Below, in pieces: positions 1-5,540 of a stretch of DNA of 8,081 bases; position 1 is the first letter of the stretch, and each line of letters starts with the position of its first letter. This DNA comes from DG-33 sp964345105 (lineage in GTDB: Archaea; Hadarchaeota; Hadarchaeia; Hadarchaeales; Hadarchaeaceae), in the NCBI GenBank assembly GCA_964345105.1, contig CAYFPZ010000059.1, positions 1 through 8,081 on the forward strand, given 5' to 3'. The notes beneath the pieces are model-generated. The model had not been told where the DNA came from. It ran no database searches and worked only from the letters and a program-made list of their open reading frames with translations. The translations under genes and the position numbers were made by a program.

Positions 1-27
1 GGATAACTCAACCTGGGAGAGTGTCGG

Positions 28-59
28 TCCGTCGTTGAGACTATCTCACGCGGGGCAAA
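28..59 (+). other. tRNA-Phe intron 1 (32 nt, non-canonical position 30/31)
   Basis: It interrupts the 5' strand of the anticodon stem. The BHB is well formed: central helix TGTC (22-25) with GGCA (54-57), including one G-U pair; bulge GG|T (26-28) opposite AA|A (58-60). The inner helix is CCGT (29-32) with GCGG (50-53), topped by hairpin TGAGA/TCTCA (36-40/44-48). The outer helix is short, G21-C61 and A20-T62. Cleavage after the second base of each bulge restores A at position 31. Confidence 0.85.
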
Positions 60-66
60 ACTGAAG

Positions 67-80
67 ACACCCAGTCGGGC
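67..80 (+). other. tRNA-Phe intron 2 (14 nt, canonical position 37/38)
   Basis: The central helix is CTGA (61-64, tRNA positions 32-35) with TCGG (75-78). The bulges are AG|A (65-67) and GC|A (79-81). The outer helix is the anticodon stem itself, which exists only after intron 1 is removed. Only seven bases remain inside the central helix, so there is almost no inner helix. Confidence 0.85.
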
Positions 81-278
81 ATCCGAATGTTGGGGGTTCA
101 AATCCCCCTCCCCGCACCAGAATTCCTTTTAGCGGAAGCATTTGCTGAGCCACACTGCTTTGTCATGGCCCCCGAAAATAGCGAGGAGATGCAGGCAAAA
201 ATTCTCGGCACAGCGATTAAGTAGACGATAAAACGATGATCTGATGAATTTTGAAACCTCAGAAATGAACCTTTGGAA

Positions 279-370
279 TGGTGCGGCCGGCGGGATTCGA
301 CCCCGCGCAGAAGGCTTTTCCCGAGCCCTCATGGGAAGCCTGAGTCCTAACCAGGCTGGACCACGGCCGC
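279..370 (-). tRNA. tRNA-Gly(CCC) with one intron, CCA encoded
   Basis: Read on the minus strand, the acceptor GCGGCCG (370-364) pairs with CGGCCGC (289-283). The D stem is GTCC/GGAC, the anticodon stem is CAGGC/GCCTT, and the loop TTCCCAA after splicing has anticodon CCC at 335-333. The discriminator is A (282) and CCA is encoded at 281-279. The acceptor and D-arm agree with archaeal Gly isoacceptors as I recall them. Oddities: C27-U43 is a mismatch, the variable loop has four bases, and T-loop position 54 is G (base 301) instead of the near-universal U. A TATA-like box sits 27 nt upstream. No T-rich terminator is obvious downstream. Confidence 0.85.
317..331 (-). other. tRNA-Gly intron (15 nt, position 37/38)
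   Basis: BHB: central helix TTCC (337-334) with GGGA (322-319), including one U-G pair. The bulges are CA|T (333-331) and AA|A (318-316). The eight inner bases GAGGGCTC can form only two or three pairs. Removal gives a normal seven-base loop with A37 and A38. Confidence 0.8.
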
Positions 371-392
371 ACAATTAAGTGTCAATCCAGCT

Positions 393-401
393 CTAATTAA
401 A
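393..401 (-). promoter_or_regulatory. TATA box of tRNA-Gly
   Basis: On the minus strand this reads TTTAATTAG inside a long A/T run (394-410). Its centre is about 27 nt upstream of the tRNA 5' base (370), the usual archaeal TATA-to-start distance. Confidence 0.55.
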
Positions 402-472
402 TTTTTAATTTCTGTCGAGCGAGAAGCCGAAGTTTGCCGAGTGTCAGGATTGATGCTAATAAGCTAAGAAGA

Positions 473-497
473 GGTTCTAGGAGAAAATCCTAGAGCC
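473..497 (-). terminator. Stem-loop across the stop codon of the last CBS gene
   Basis: Arms 473-482 and 488-497 form a 10-bp stem (one G-U) around a five-base loop. The TAG stop (492-490) lies inside the 3'-proximal part of the gene arm, so the stem straddles the end of the coding region. On the minus strand it is followed by a moderately pyrimidine-rich stretch. It could be a terminator or a 3'-end protecting structure at the end of the CBS operon. Confidence 0.5.
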
Positions 498-1284
498 GCT
501 CCCGCGCGACCCGGGTGAGCTCGGTCTTCGTCAGCAGCCCCACCAGCTCTCCCTCGAGGTTCAGCACGGGGAGGATGGAGAATCTCCGCTCGAGCATGAG
601 ACGCGAAACTTCGGGGAGCCTAGCATCCGTTCGCGTCGTCGTGGCCGGCTGGGTCATGATATCCTCTACTAACAAATTTCTGATGCGCTCGCTTTTGTGC
701 TGATTTGAAACGGCCCCCTGAAAAGCTGCGAGCTTCATTGCCACGTCTCGCACCGTTACGACACCGACGAGCTTTCCACCCTCCATGACCGGCAAGCCAA
801 TCAAATCCTCATCGAGCAGCAGCCGGCGCGCGTGAACGACCCGATCCCCCAGCGAGACGGTTGTCGGGCTGGCTTGCATCACCTGTCCCACATAAACATC
901 TTCGTACTCCGAGCAAACCTTCGCGAAGTCCAGCTTGGTCACGATGCCCGCGAGGTGCTCCCCCTCGACTACTGGAAGTCCACTTATGTCGTGGTCGAGC
1001 ATGATCTCGGCAGCCCGCTTCACCATTACTTCTGGGGCCACGGTGATCGGGTTAAGGGTCATCACATTCGAGACGTGTATCCGTTCGGGGGACAAGCGGT
1101 AAGCTGTGCTCGACCCCATCTCACGGGCGATGTCCTTCTCGGTAATCATGCCTACGATTTTTCCCGCCTGAAGCGCTACGAGGCGGGAGATTTCGTTCCT
1201 TTGCATCAGATCGATCGCGTTCGCTAAAGGCTGATCCTTGTCAAGCGTCACGACGGGCGAGCTCATGATTTGGCTAACACGCAT
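490..1284 (-). CDS. CBS-domain protein, four CBS motifs
   Basis: This 264-residue protein is essentially only CBS domains, at about residues 1-55, 70-123, 130-184 and 204-261. Each has the family pattern: an opening V..[IV]M, a central LPV (degraded to RLVA in the first), and a closing G[IVL][IVL]T..[DE] loop that in the family contacts adenine nucleotides (GMITEKD, GIVTKLD, GVVTVRD, GLLTKTE). Two CBS motifs make a Bateman module, so this is two modules in tandem. No catalytic domain, membrane segment or DNA-binding segment is visible. The ATG start is supported by GGTG a few bases upstream in the 9-nt gap after the preceding CBS gene, implying co-transcription. It is the last gene of the cluster and ends in a strong stem-loop. 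The role is inferred to be a ligand-sensing regulatory subunit; the partner is unknown. Confidence 0.9.
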   Translation of the reverse strand: MRVSQIMSSPVVTLDKDQPLANAIDLMQRNEISRLVALQAGKIVGMITEKDIAREMGSSTAYRLSPERIHVSNVMTLNPITVAPEVMVKRAAEIMLDHDISGLPVVEGEHLAGIVTKLDFAKVCSEYEDVYVGQVMQASPTTVSLGDRVVHARRLLLDEDLIGLPVMEGGKLVGVVTVRDVAMKLAAFQGAVSNQHKSERIRNLLVEDIMTQPATTTRTDARLPEVSRLMLERRFSILPVLNLEGELVGLLTKTELTRVARERL

Positions 1285-1293
1285 TTAGACACC

Positions 1294-2109
1294 TCAAATC
1301 AACAACTCCAGCAGGTCATGCTCAGTTATTATCCCCTTGAGTTCATCTCGTTCGATTACAGGCACGCAGCCGCACCCGCGCTCACGCATGAGCCCCGCGG
1401 CTTCCCCAAGGTCGGTCTCGGGCGCCACGGTCAGCACATCGCGAGTCATTATCTCTTCAACACCTACAGACATCGCTTCGTCTACGCGTTGCGAGAGCAT
1501 GTGCTCGAACACCTTGCTCGTTCCGAAGTAACGCAAGATGTCGACGCTCGTGACAATTCCGACAAGTTCTCTTTCGCGCACCACGGGTAGGCGCCGAACT
1601 CCTCTGGAAATCATCCTTCTGGCCGCTTCACGAATTTGAAGTTCGGGCTCAGCGGTAATCACATGGCGGGTCATGTGGTAGCTCACGGGGGTCCCGGTCT
1701 TGGTCGGTACATAGGTTATGAAATCGCGCTCCGAGACGATGCCAGCAATTTGCTCGCGCTCGTCAAGGATGGGTATTCCCCCAACACCGGTTTGGAGGAG
1801 GAGCTTCACGGCATCAATCATAGACATGTCGGTGGTGCCGTGAATTACCCGCTCAGACATAATCGTTCGCACGGGCTCGTTAGCTGCGGCGAAGAAATTG
1901 CCCTTTAACTTCTCCTCCACAATTTTGAATTTTTCGCCTCCGCCCAAGAAATCAATGATGTCGCGCGTGCGGATGATGCCCATGAGTTTCTTGGTACCGG
2001 GGCTCGCCACAGGTAACCTCCGCACGCCCTGCTCGACCATGAGCTCAGCTGCATTCTTTATCCGCATTGTTGGGGGAACTGTTACTACTGGTTTTCGCGC
2101 GAGAGGCAT
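1294..2109 (-). CDS. CBS-domain protein, four CBS motifs
   Basis: The 271-residue protein has CBS motifs at about residues 1-54, 78-134, 140-194 and 214-271, with GIIRTRD, GIVSERD, GIVTSVD and GIITEHD closing loops. I chose the ATG at 2109: it sits where the first CBS domain begins, has a purine-rich GGGAG upstream, and gives a length like its neighbours. An upstream in-frame GTG at 2205 would add 32 mostly basic residues with no domain character and would overlap the previous gene by 8 nt. With the ATG start there is an 88-nt gap holding a possible promoter. The linker between motifs 1 and 2 is long (residues 55-77). No effector domain is visible. By family knowledge these proteins bind ATP, AMP or related ligands; the actual ligand cannot be read here. 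Confidence 0.88.
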   Translation of the reverse strand: MPLARKPVVTVPPTMRIKNAAELMVEQGVRRLPVASPGTKKLMGIIRTRDIIDFLGGGEKFKIVEEKLKGNFFAAANEPVRTIMSERVIHGTTDMSMIDAVKLLLQTGVGGIPILDEREQIAGIVSERDFITYVPTKTGTPVSYHMTRHVITAEPELQIREAARRMISRGVRRLPVVRERELVGIVTSVDILRYFGTSKVFEHMLSQRVDEAMSVGVEEIMTRDVLTVAPETDLGEAAGLMRERGCGCVPVIERDELKGIITEHDLLELLI

Positions 2110-2169
2110 GATGCTCCCTTCCTCGCGATGACGTCTCGACTTGAAGGCCAACGGTCCACGTTTAATGGA

Positions 2170-2179
2170 CTTATAATGG
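2170..2179 (-). promoter_or_regulatory. Possible internal promoter of the CBS cluster
   Basis: In the 88-nt gap before the third CBS gene the minus strand reads CCATTATAAG. The predicted start is about 2148-2150, a ~40-nt leader before the ATG at 2109. A second, weaker TATA-like ATTAAACG follows at about 2159-2166. If real, the last two CBS genes could be expressed separately from the first two. Confidence 0.35.
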
Positions 2180-2197
2180 GGAAATCTCCGCACCCTA

Positions 2198-2989
2198 TCA
2201 CCCACATGCCACTCTTACAATATCTGAACGACTCACAATTCCTACGAGGTTGCCCTCATCAACGACCGGGAGCCTACCAACGTTGCGTTTGAGCATGACT
2301 TCAATGGCTTCGGCGAGCGACACCTTTGGCGAAACGGTTATCGCGGGAGTGCGCATGAGGCTTCGCACCTTGGTAAGCGGACGCCCACCCTTTGCCGATT
2401 CCTCCGCCAATCGAATCTCTCCGGAGCGAATGATGTCCGAGCGGGTTACCATACCTATGACCTCGAGCTTGTGTTTTTGCTTATCGTAGCGCGTTACGGG
2501 CACCCCCGAATAGCGGTTTTGCTCCATGATGCCCCAGACGCGGGATATCTCGTCATCCCGTTCGCAAGTTACGACCTTCTTGGCCATGATGTCTCCGACC
2601 GTAAGCTTCGACTTCATCCCCTCCACAATTTTGAGGATGTCATCCAACTTGATGAGTCCGATCACAGTTTTATCGCTGTAGCTCTGGACCACCGGCACGT
2701 TCGATATCTCAAGCTTGACCATGTCTTTGGCAATCTTAGCTAGATCGCTGGCAGGAGTTGCGATGAGCCTGGGGGGAAACATGAGCCCTGCGACGGGGAT
2801 GTTGGAGCGGGTCGAGGTGATGCGAATGATTTGTTGAGCAGTGATGATCCCCTCGAGCCTCCCCCCATCGATGACGGGAAGGGCTCGAAAGCCGCTCGAG
2901 CGCATGACCGCCCGAGCTCTGGTGACTAGGTCTCGCGAGCTAACAAAAATGGAGCAGGGCTGCATCACATCGCTAATGCTGACCCGCAT
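2198..2989 (-). CDS. CBS-domain protein, four CBS motifs
   Basis: The 263-residue protein has CBS motifs at about residues 3-56, 62-122, 129-188 and 205-261. The closing loops are GIITAQQ, GLIKLDD, GMVTRSD and GIVSRSD; the first two lack the usual Thr-Asp combination, so those pockets may be degenerate or bind differently. I prefer the ATG at 2989: it opens with MRVS like the last gene of the cluster, lies directly before the first CBS motif, and has GTGA 7 nt upstream. An ATG at 3010 (seven residues longer, only 8 nt after the previous stop) is the alternative. The stop lies 88 nt before the next CBS gene. Linkers in motifs 2 and 3 carry charged insertions (YSDK, YDKQKHK). No other domain is visible. 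Confidence 0.88.
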   Translation of the reverse strand: MRVSISDVMQPCSIFVSSRDLVTRARAVMRSSGFRALPVIDGGRLEGIITAQQIIRITSTRSNIPVAGLMFPPRLIATPASDLAKIAKDMVKLEISNVPVVQSYSDKTVIGLIKLDDILKIVEGMKSKLTVGDIMAKKVVTCERDDEISRVWGIMEQNRYSGVPVTRYDKQKHKLEVIGMVTRSDIIRSGEIRLAEESAKGGRPLTKVRSLMRTPAITVSPKVSLAEAIEVMLKRNVGRLPVVDEGNLVGIVSRSDIVRVACG

Positions 2990-3018
2990 GAGCAGGTCAC
3001 GGCACACCATTCCACCAT

Positions 3019-3549
3019 CTACCCGCCCATAGTGTCGCGGCAGTTCTCACAAACCCACATACCGTTTACTTCGGAGAGGGCAGTTGTAACCTCGCCGCAG
3101 ACCTCGCAGACGCTCTGCCCGACCTCCTCGCGCTCTAACATCACTGAGTGTGAAACTACTTCTGTGAGTTCGGGAGAAATCGCGGTGATATCGCTTGCTG
3201 TAAGAATACCTATGAGGATTCCGTGTTCGACCACCGGCAAACGTCGAATCTTGCTGTGAGCCATCGTTCGCGCGGCATCGGTTATGTCCACGTTTGGACC
3301 AATCGTCATTACCGGGCTCGACATGATCTTGCCAACCTTGACTTTGCTAGGCTTCAAATCCAAGCTTACAACTTTCATTAACAGGTCCCGTTCTGTCAAA
3401 ATTCCGACCGGCTTCTTTTTCTTCACAATGATGATACTTCCCACTCCGCGCTCGGCCATGAGTTTCGCTGCCCGGTTAACCGTAGTGTTTGGGCCTGCAG
3501 TGAGAACCTTGTCAGCCATCGCGTCTCTGACTGAGGCAACGCGCTTCAT
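3019..3549 (-). CDS. CBS-pair protein with C-terminal zinc ribbon
   Basis: The 176-residue protein has one Bateman pair (CBS at about residues 7-60 and 72-126, closing loops GILTERD and GILTASD). A linker leads to a C-terminal zinc ribbon with Cys148-x2-Cys151 and Cys167-x2-Cys170. CBS-plus-ribbon proteins occur in archaea; the ribbon suggests contact with nucleic acid or a protein partner, but this is inference. It is the first gene of the four-gene CBS cluster. I use the ATG at 3549 rather than a TTG at 3567 because it places a TATA box centre 35.5 nt upstream, mirroring the spacing to rpiA on the other strand. That implies a very short leader, consistent with the absence of a ribosome binding site. 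Confidence 0.9.
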   Translation of the reverse strand: MKRVASVRDAMADKVLTAGPNTTVNRAAKLMAERGVGSIIIVKKKKPVGILTERDLLMKVVSLDLKPSKVKVGKIMSSPVMTIGPNVDITDAARTMAHSKIRRLPVVEHGILIGILTASDITAISPELTEVVSHSVMLEREEVGQSVCEVCGEVTTALSEVNGMWVCENCRDTMGG

Positions 3550-3581
3550 GAACACACCGTTTTTCAATATAGATTATGGTA

Positions 3582-3587
3582 TTTAAA
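3582..3587. promoter_or_regulatory. Shared palindromic TATA box for the CBS operon and rpiA
   Basis: TTTAAA lies inside GGTATTTAAAAAC (3578-3590) in a 70-nt divergent intergenic region. Its centre is 35.5 nt from the CBS ATG (3549) and 35.5 nt from the rpiA TTG (3620). Both predicted transcripts would start about 25 nt from the box, leaving leaders of roughly 10 nt. No second good TATA box exists for either gene. Confidence 0.55.
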
Positions 3588-3619
3588 AACTTACAACACC
3601 AAACTTCACTGGGTTTAAC

Positions 3620-4327
3620 TTGGTCGAGGAGTGGAAGCGTGCAGCGGCCGAGGCGGCGGCGAAGCTTGTAAAGGGGCATATGCTCGTCGGCCTAGGCTCG
3701 GGCACGACGGTCGCGCAAGTAGTTCGAGCCCTAGCGAAGTCAAGGCCCAAGGCGGTCTTCGTCCCAAGCTCCTCCTCCACCCAGAGGCTTGCGAATGAGT
3801 TGGGATTAAAACTAAGTTCGCTCGATGTCCACGAAAAACTCGATCTCGTGATAGATGGGGCCGATGAAGTCGACCCAAATTTCAACCTTATCAAAGGAGG
3901 AGGTGGGGCTCACACCCGCGAGAAAATCGTCGCGAGCGCGGCGCAACAAGTTGTCATCGTTGCGGATCGAACAAAATTGGTCCGACGCTTGGGTGAGCAC
4001 ATGCCCGTGCCGGTCGAGGTGTTGCCGTTCGCGCGCGATTACACGATAAAACATCTGGCGAATCTCGGCGGAGAGCCTAAGCTGAGAGTTACTCCGGCGG
4101 GAACACCTTTTGTGACTGATAATGGTAATTACATCGTAGATGTGAAGTTTGCGCGAATAGCTAAACCAGATCAGCTCGAGGCGGCAATCAACCGCGTGCC
4201 GGGTGTTGTTGAAAACGGGATTTTTGTGAAAGCTGCAGATCTTGTGTTAGTTGGGTATGAAAAAGGCTGTGCAAAGCTGCGATTGAAGAAAGATTTTCTG
4301 AAGTTTGCGCAAAACGTCAAAGCTTAA
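3620..4327 (+). CDS. rpiA: Ribose-5-phosphate isomerase A
   Basis: It interconverts ribose 5-phosphate and ribulose 5-phosphate in the cytoplasm, linking pentose synthesis to nucleotides. The 235 residues are the family's usual length. Motifs: phosphate-binding GSGTT at 26-30, DGADEVD at 79-85 and KGGGGAHTREK at 92-102. Asp79, Asp82, Lys92 and Glu101 correspond to the active-site residues of E. coli RpiA (Glu103 there is the general base). The start is TTG. It follows a TATA box by about 35 nt and no in-frame ATG is placed better (the next Met is residue 21). It is divergent from the CBS cluster and followed 25 nt later by tRNA-Met on the same strand, perhaps on one transcript. The assignment is secure; only the TTG start is inferred. 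Confidence 0.96.
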   Translation: MVEEWKRAAAEAAAKLVKGHMLVGLGSGTTVAQVVRALAKSRPKAVFVPSSSSTQRLANELGLKLSSLDVHEKLDLVIDGADEVDPNFNLIKGGGGAHTREKIVASAAQQVVIVADRTKLVRRLGEHMPVPVEVLPFARDYTIKHLANLGGEPKLRVTPAGTPFVTDNGNYIVDVKFARIAKPDQLEAAINRVPGVVENGIFVKAADLVLVGYEKGCAKLRLKKDFLKFAQNVKA

Positions 4328-4352
4328 GAATTTGAGGCATAAATTGATTAAT

Positions 4353-4474
4353 GCCGGAGTAGCTCAGGTGGTCCGAGCGCGAGACTCATAACCTTACACG
4401 TGGTTGTGAGTGCTGATTCACGAGATGATGTGAGAAATCTCGAGGTCGGGGTTCAACTCCCCGCTCCGGCACCA
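4353..4474 (+). tRNA. Elongator tRNA-Met(CAT) with intron, CCA encoded
   Basis: The acceptor GCCGGAG (4353-4359) pairs with CTCCGGC (4464-4470). The D stem is GCTC/GAGC, the anticodon stem CGAGA/TCTCG (4380-4384/4438-4442), and the loop CTCATAA has CAT at 4387-4389. The variable loop is AGGTC, the T arm CGGGG/CCCCG with loop TTCAACT, discriminator A4471, and CCA follows. A CAT anticodon could be Met or modified Ile. The GCCGG acceptor start and the intron at 37/38 favour elongator Met, as in many archaea; Ile(CAT) usually begins GGG. The initiator is unlikely because its anticodon stem has three G-C pairs next to the loop. Confidence 0.9.
4391..4436 (+). other. tRNA-Met intron (46 nt, position 37/38)
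   Basis: Textbook BHB: anticodon stem as outer helix, central helix CTCA (4385-4388) with TGAG (4431-4434), bulges TA|A (4389-4391) and AA|A (4435-4437). Inside, CTTACA and TGTGAG form a six-pair hairpin. The intron also holds CTGA (4412-4415) followed by ATGATG (4425-4430), faintly like D' and C' boxes; that alone is not enough to call a guide RNA. Confidence 0.88.
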
Positions 4475-4526
4475 CTACTCAGCAACAGCTTCAAAAACTG
4501 TGCCAAGGATTGATGACACTAAATAA

Positions 4527-4534
4527 TTTATATA
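4527..4534 (+). promoter_or_regulatory. TATA box of tpiA
   Basis: TTTATATA, in an A/T-rich run, predicts a transcript start near 4556. That leaves a leader of about 13 nt, just enough to include the ribosome binding site. Confidence 0.6.
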
Positions 4535-4556
4535 TGGTTGACCCCAAGTTTGCGAA

Positions 4557-4562
4557 GGTGAT
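4557..4562 (+). promoter_or_regulatory. Ribosome binding site deciding the tpiA start
   Basis: GGTGAT matches the complement of the archaeal 16S 3' end. It ends 3 nt before TTG 4566 but 6 nt before TTG 4569. The same GGTGA spacing is seen at the signal peptidase and terminal regulator genes, so 4569 is preferred. Confidence 0.55.
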
Positions 4563-4568
4563 AGTTTG

Positions 4569-5240
4569 TTGAAGACACCAGTCGTAATCGTGAACTTCAA
4601 AACTTACTCCCAATCGGTGGGCGAGCGAGCTGTGGAACTTGCCAAGACAATCGCCGAGGTGGCCGAGGAGGAGGGGATAAATATCGCGGTCGCCCCCCAG
4701 AACCTCGACCTTTATAGGGTTGCGAGTCAGGTTGACATACCAGTCCTCGCGCAGCACGTTGACCCCATTACCCAAGGTGCCCACACGGGATGGTTGTTAG
4801 CAGAGACGGTGAAGGCAACAGGGGCCATTGGTTCGTTGATCAATCACTCGGAGCACCAGATTCAGTCTGAGGAAATCGAGCAGGTAGTAAAGCGCCTGCG
4901 AGAGTTAGAGTTAACTAGCGTGGTTTGTGCGAAGGACCCAGAAGTTTGTAAGAAGGTCGCGGCGTTCAAGCCCGACATGGTTGCGGTCGAGCCTCCAGAG
5001 TTGATAGGGACCGGGCGGGCGGTGTCAAAAGTCAAGCCCGAGGTAGTGAGCGACGCGGTAAAGCTGGTGCACGAGGTCAACCCGGATGTTCGAGTGCTCT
5101 GTGGTGCCGGGATAACGAGCGGCGAAGACACGCGAATCGCGCTGGAGCTGGGTGCCGAGGGCGTGCTCCTTGCGTCGAGCGTGGTGAAGGCTACCGACCC
5201 CCGAGCGGCGATGTTAGATGTCGCGAAAGGAATAACTTGA
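4569..5240 (+). CDS. tpiA: Triosephosphate isomerase, archaeal type
   Basis: It interconverts dihydroxyacetone phosphate and glyceraldehyde 3-phosphate in glycolysis/gluconeogenesis. The protein has 223 residues, the short archaeal form (bacterial enzymes are about 250), which is usually tetrameric. Catalytic residues are visible: Asn9 and Lys11 in NFKTY, His93 in INHSE, and Glu141 in AVEPPELIGTG, where the mobile phosphate loop follows. The C-terminal phosphate-binding GAGI is at 179-182. The start is TTG 4569, chosen on ribosome-binding-site spacing; TTG 4566 would add one residue. It has its own TATA box and is followed after 24 nt by a small membrane-protein gene on the same strand, probably co-transcribed. 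Confidence 0.96.
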   Translation: MKTPVVIVNFKTYSQSVGERAVELAKTIAEVAEEEGINIAVAPQNLDLYRVASQVDIPVLAQHVDPITQGAHTGWLLAETVKATGAIGSLINHSEHQIQSEEIEQVVKRLRELELTSVVCAKDPEVCKKVAAFKPDMVAVEPPELIGTGRAVSKVKPEVVSDAVKLVHEVNPDVRVLCGAGITSGEDTRIALELGAEGVLLASSVVKATDPRAAMLDVAKGIT

Positions 5241-5264
5241 AGTGAACGAACACTAGGTAGTGGC

Positions 5265-5531
5265 ATGAGGGAGTTCTCGCGAGTAGAGATAATTCTCATC
5301 GCCGCATCATTTGCGCTTGCGAGCTTGGCGATTTGGTATCTCTGGCTCGAGCCCGTTTGGAAAGCTTTGTCCTTGCCACGTCTACATCACTGGATTTACG
5401 GTGCCATCTGCGTGGGAGTGGGCATAGGGCTTAATTCGAGGACTCGGCGCAAACGGGTAAGTTATTTTTTGGTGGTGGTGGGCGTAATCTGGTTCGTGGA
5501 CGATTTGCAGGATTTCGGAGTTTTCTTTTAG
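5265..5531 (+). CDS. Small membrane protein, three predicted helices
   Basis: I do not recognise the family. The 88 residues contain three hydrophobic stretches at about 8-28, 41-57 and 65-80. A basic loop (RTRRKR, about residues 59-64) before the third would sit in the cytoplasm by the positive-inside rule, and the end is acidic and aromatic (DDLQDFGVFF). The ATG lies 24 nt after the tpiA stop, so the pair is probably one transcript; there is only a weak AGGT upstream. No catalytic or ligand-binding motif is visible. It converges with the next gene, with stops 9 nt apart. The hydrophobic pattern and position make a real gene likely, but its function is open. Confidence 0.65.
   Translation: MREFSRVEIILIAASFALASLAIWYLWLEPVWKALSLPRLHHWIYGAICVGVGIGLNSRTRRKRVSYFLVVVGVIWFVDDLQDFGVFF
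5519..5531 (+). terminator. T-rich terminator candidate after tpiA unit
   Basis: GAGTTTTCTTTTAG spans the last codons and stop of the small membrane-protein gene. Archaeal termination commonly uses T tracts without a hairpin, and the convergent gene begins its 3' end 10 nt later. Confidence 0.3.
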
Positions 5532-5540
5532 AACGGAAAG

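Larger units (their letters stand above)
1..119 (+). tRNA. tRNA-Phe(GAA), 5' end cut by window edge, two introns
   Basis: With two introns removed this folds into a complete tRNA-Phe. Window bases 1-3 are acceptor positions 5-7; the first four (expected GCGG) lie outside. T4 A5 are positions 8-9, the D stem is 6-9/19-22, the anticodon stem is TCGGA/TCCGA (24-27 plus 60, with 82-86), and the loop CTGAAGA carries GAA (63-65). The variable loop is 87-91, the T stem 92-96/104-108 with loop TTCAAAT, the acceptor 3' strand 109-115, discriminator A116, and CCA is encoded at 117-119. The unspliced sequence has no acceptable anticodon loop, because a C falls where U33 is required. Only the two-intron reading gives five paired anticodon-stem bases and a standard Phe loop. 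Confidence 0.9.

Noticed and set aside
1..119. tRNA with anticodon CGT, GTC or GAG and a single intron, or a class II tRNA-Leu
   Set aside because: These readings put C at position 33, a pyrimidine at 37 or break the anticodon stem, and the Leu reading makes the D arm far too long. The two-intron Phe reading satisfies every constraint.
120..278. C/D-box guide RNA in the spacer between tRNA-Phe and tRNA-Gly (CTGATGA near 241, CTGA near 144)
   Set aside because: The boxes are in the wrong order and spacing, and no paired internal boxes exist on either strand.
129..374. 81-residue minus-strand open frame
   Set aside because: It lies almost entirely over the tRNA-Gly gene and its promoter side, with no domain character.
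2110..2205. 32-residue N-terminal extension of the third CBS protein from GTG 2205
   Set aside because: The stretch is basic and outside the CBS fold, overlaps the previous gene, and gives a length unlike its paralogues.
832..3032. Several plus-strand open frames of 60-131 codons across the CBS cluster
   Set aside because: They are antisense to well-supported CBS genes; their residues are low in domain character and match no family.
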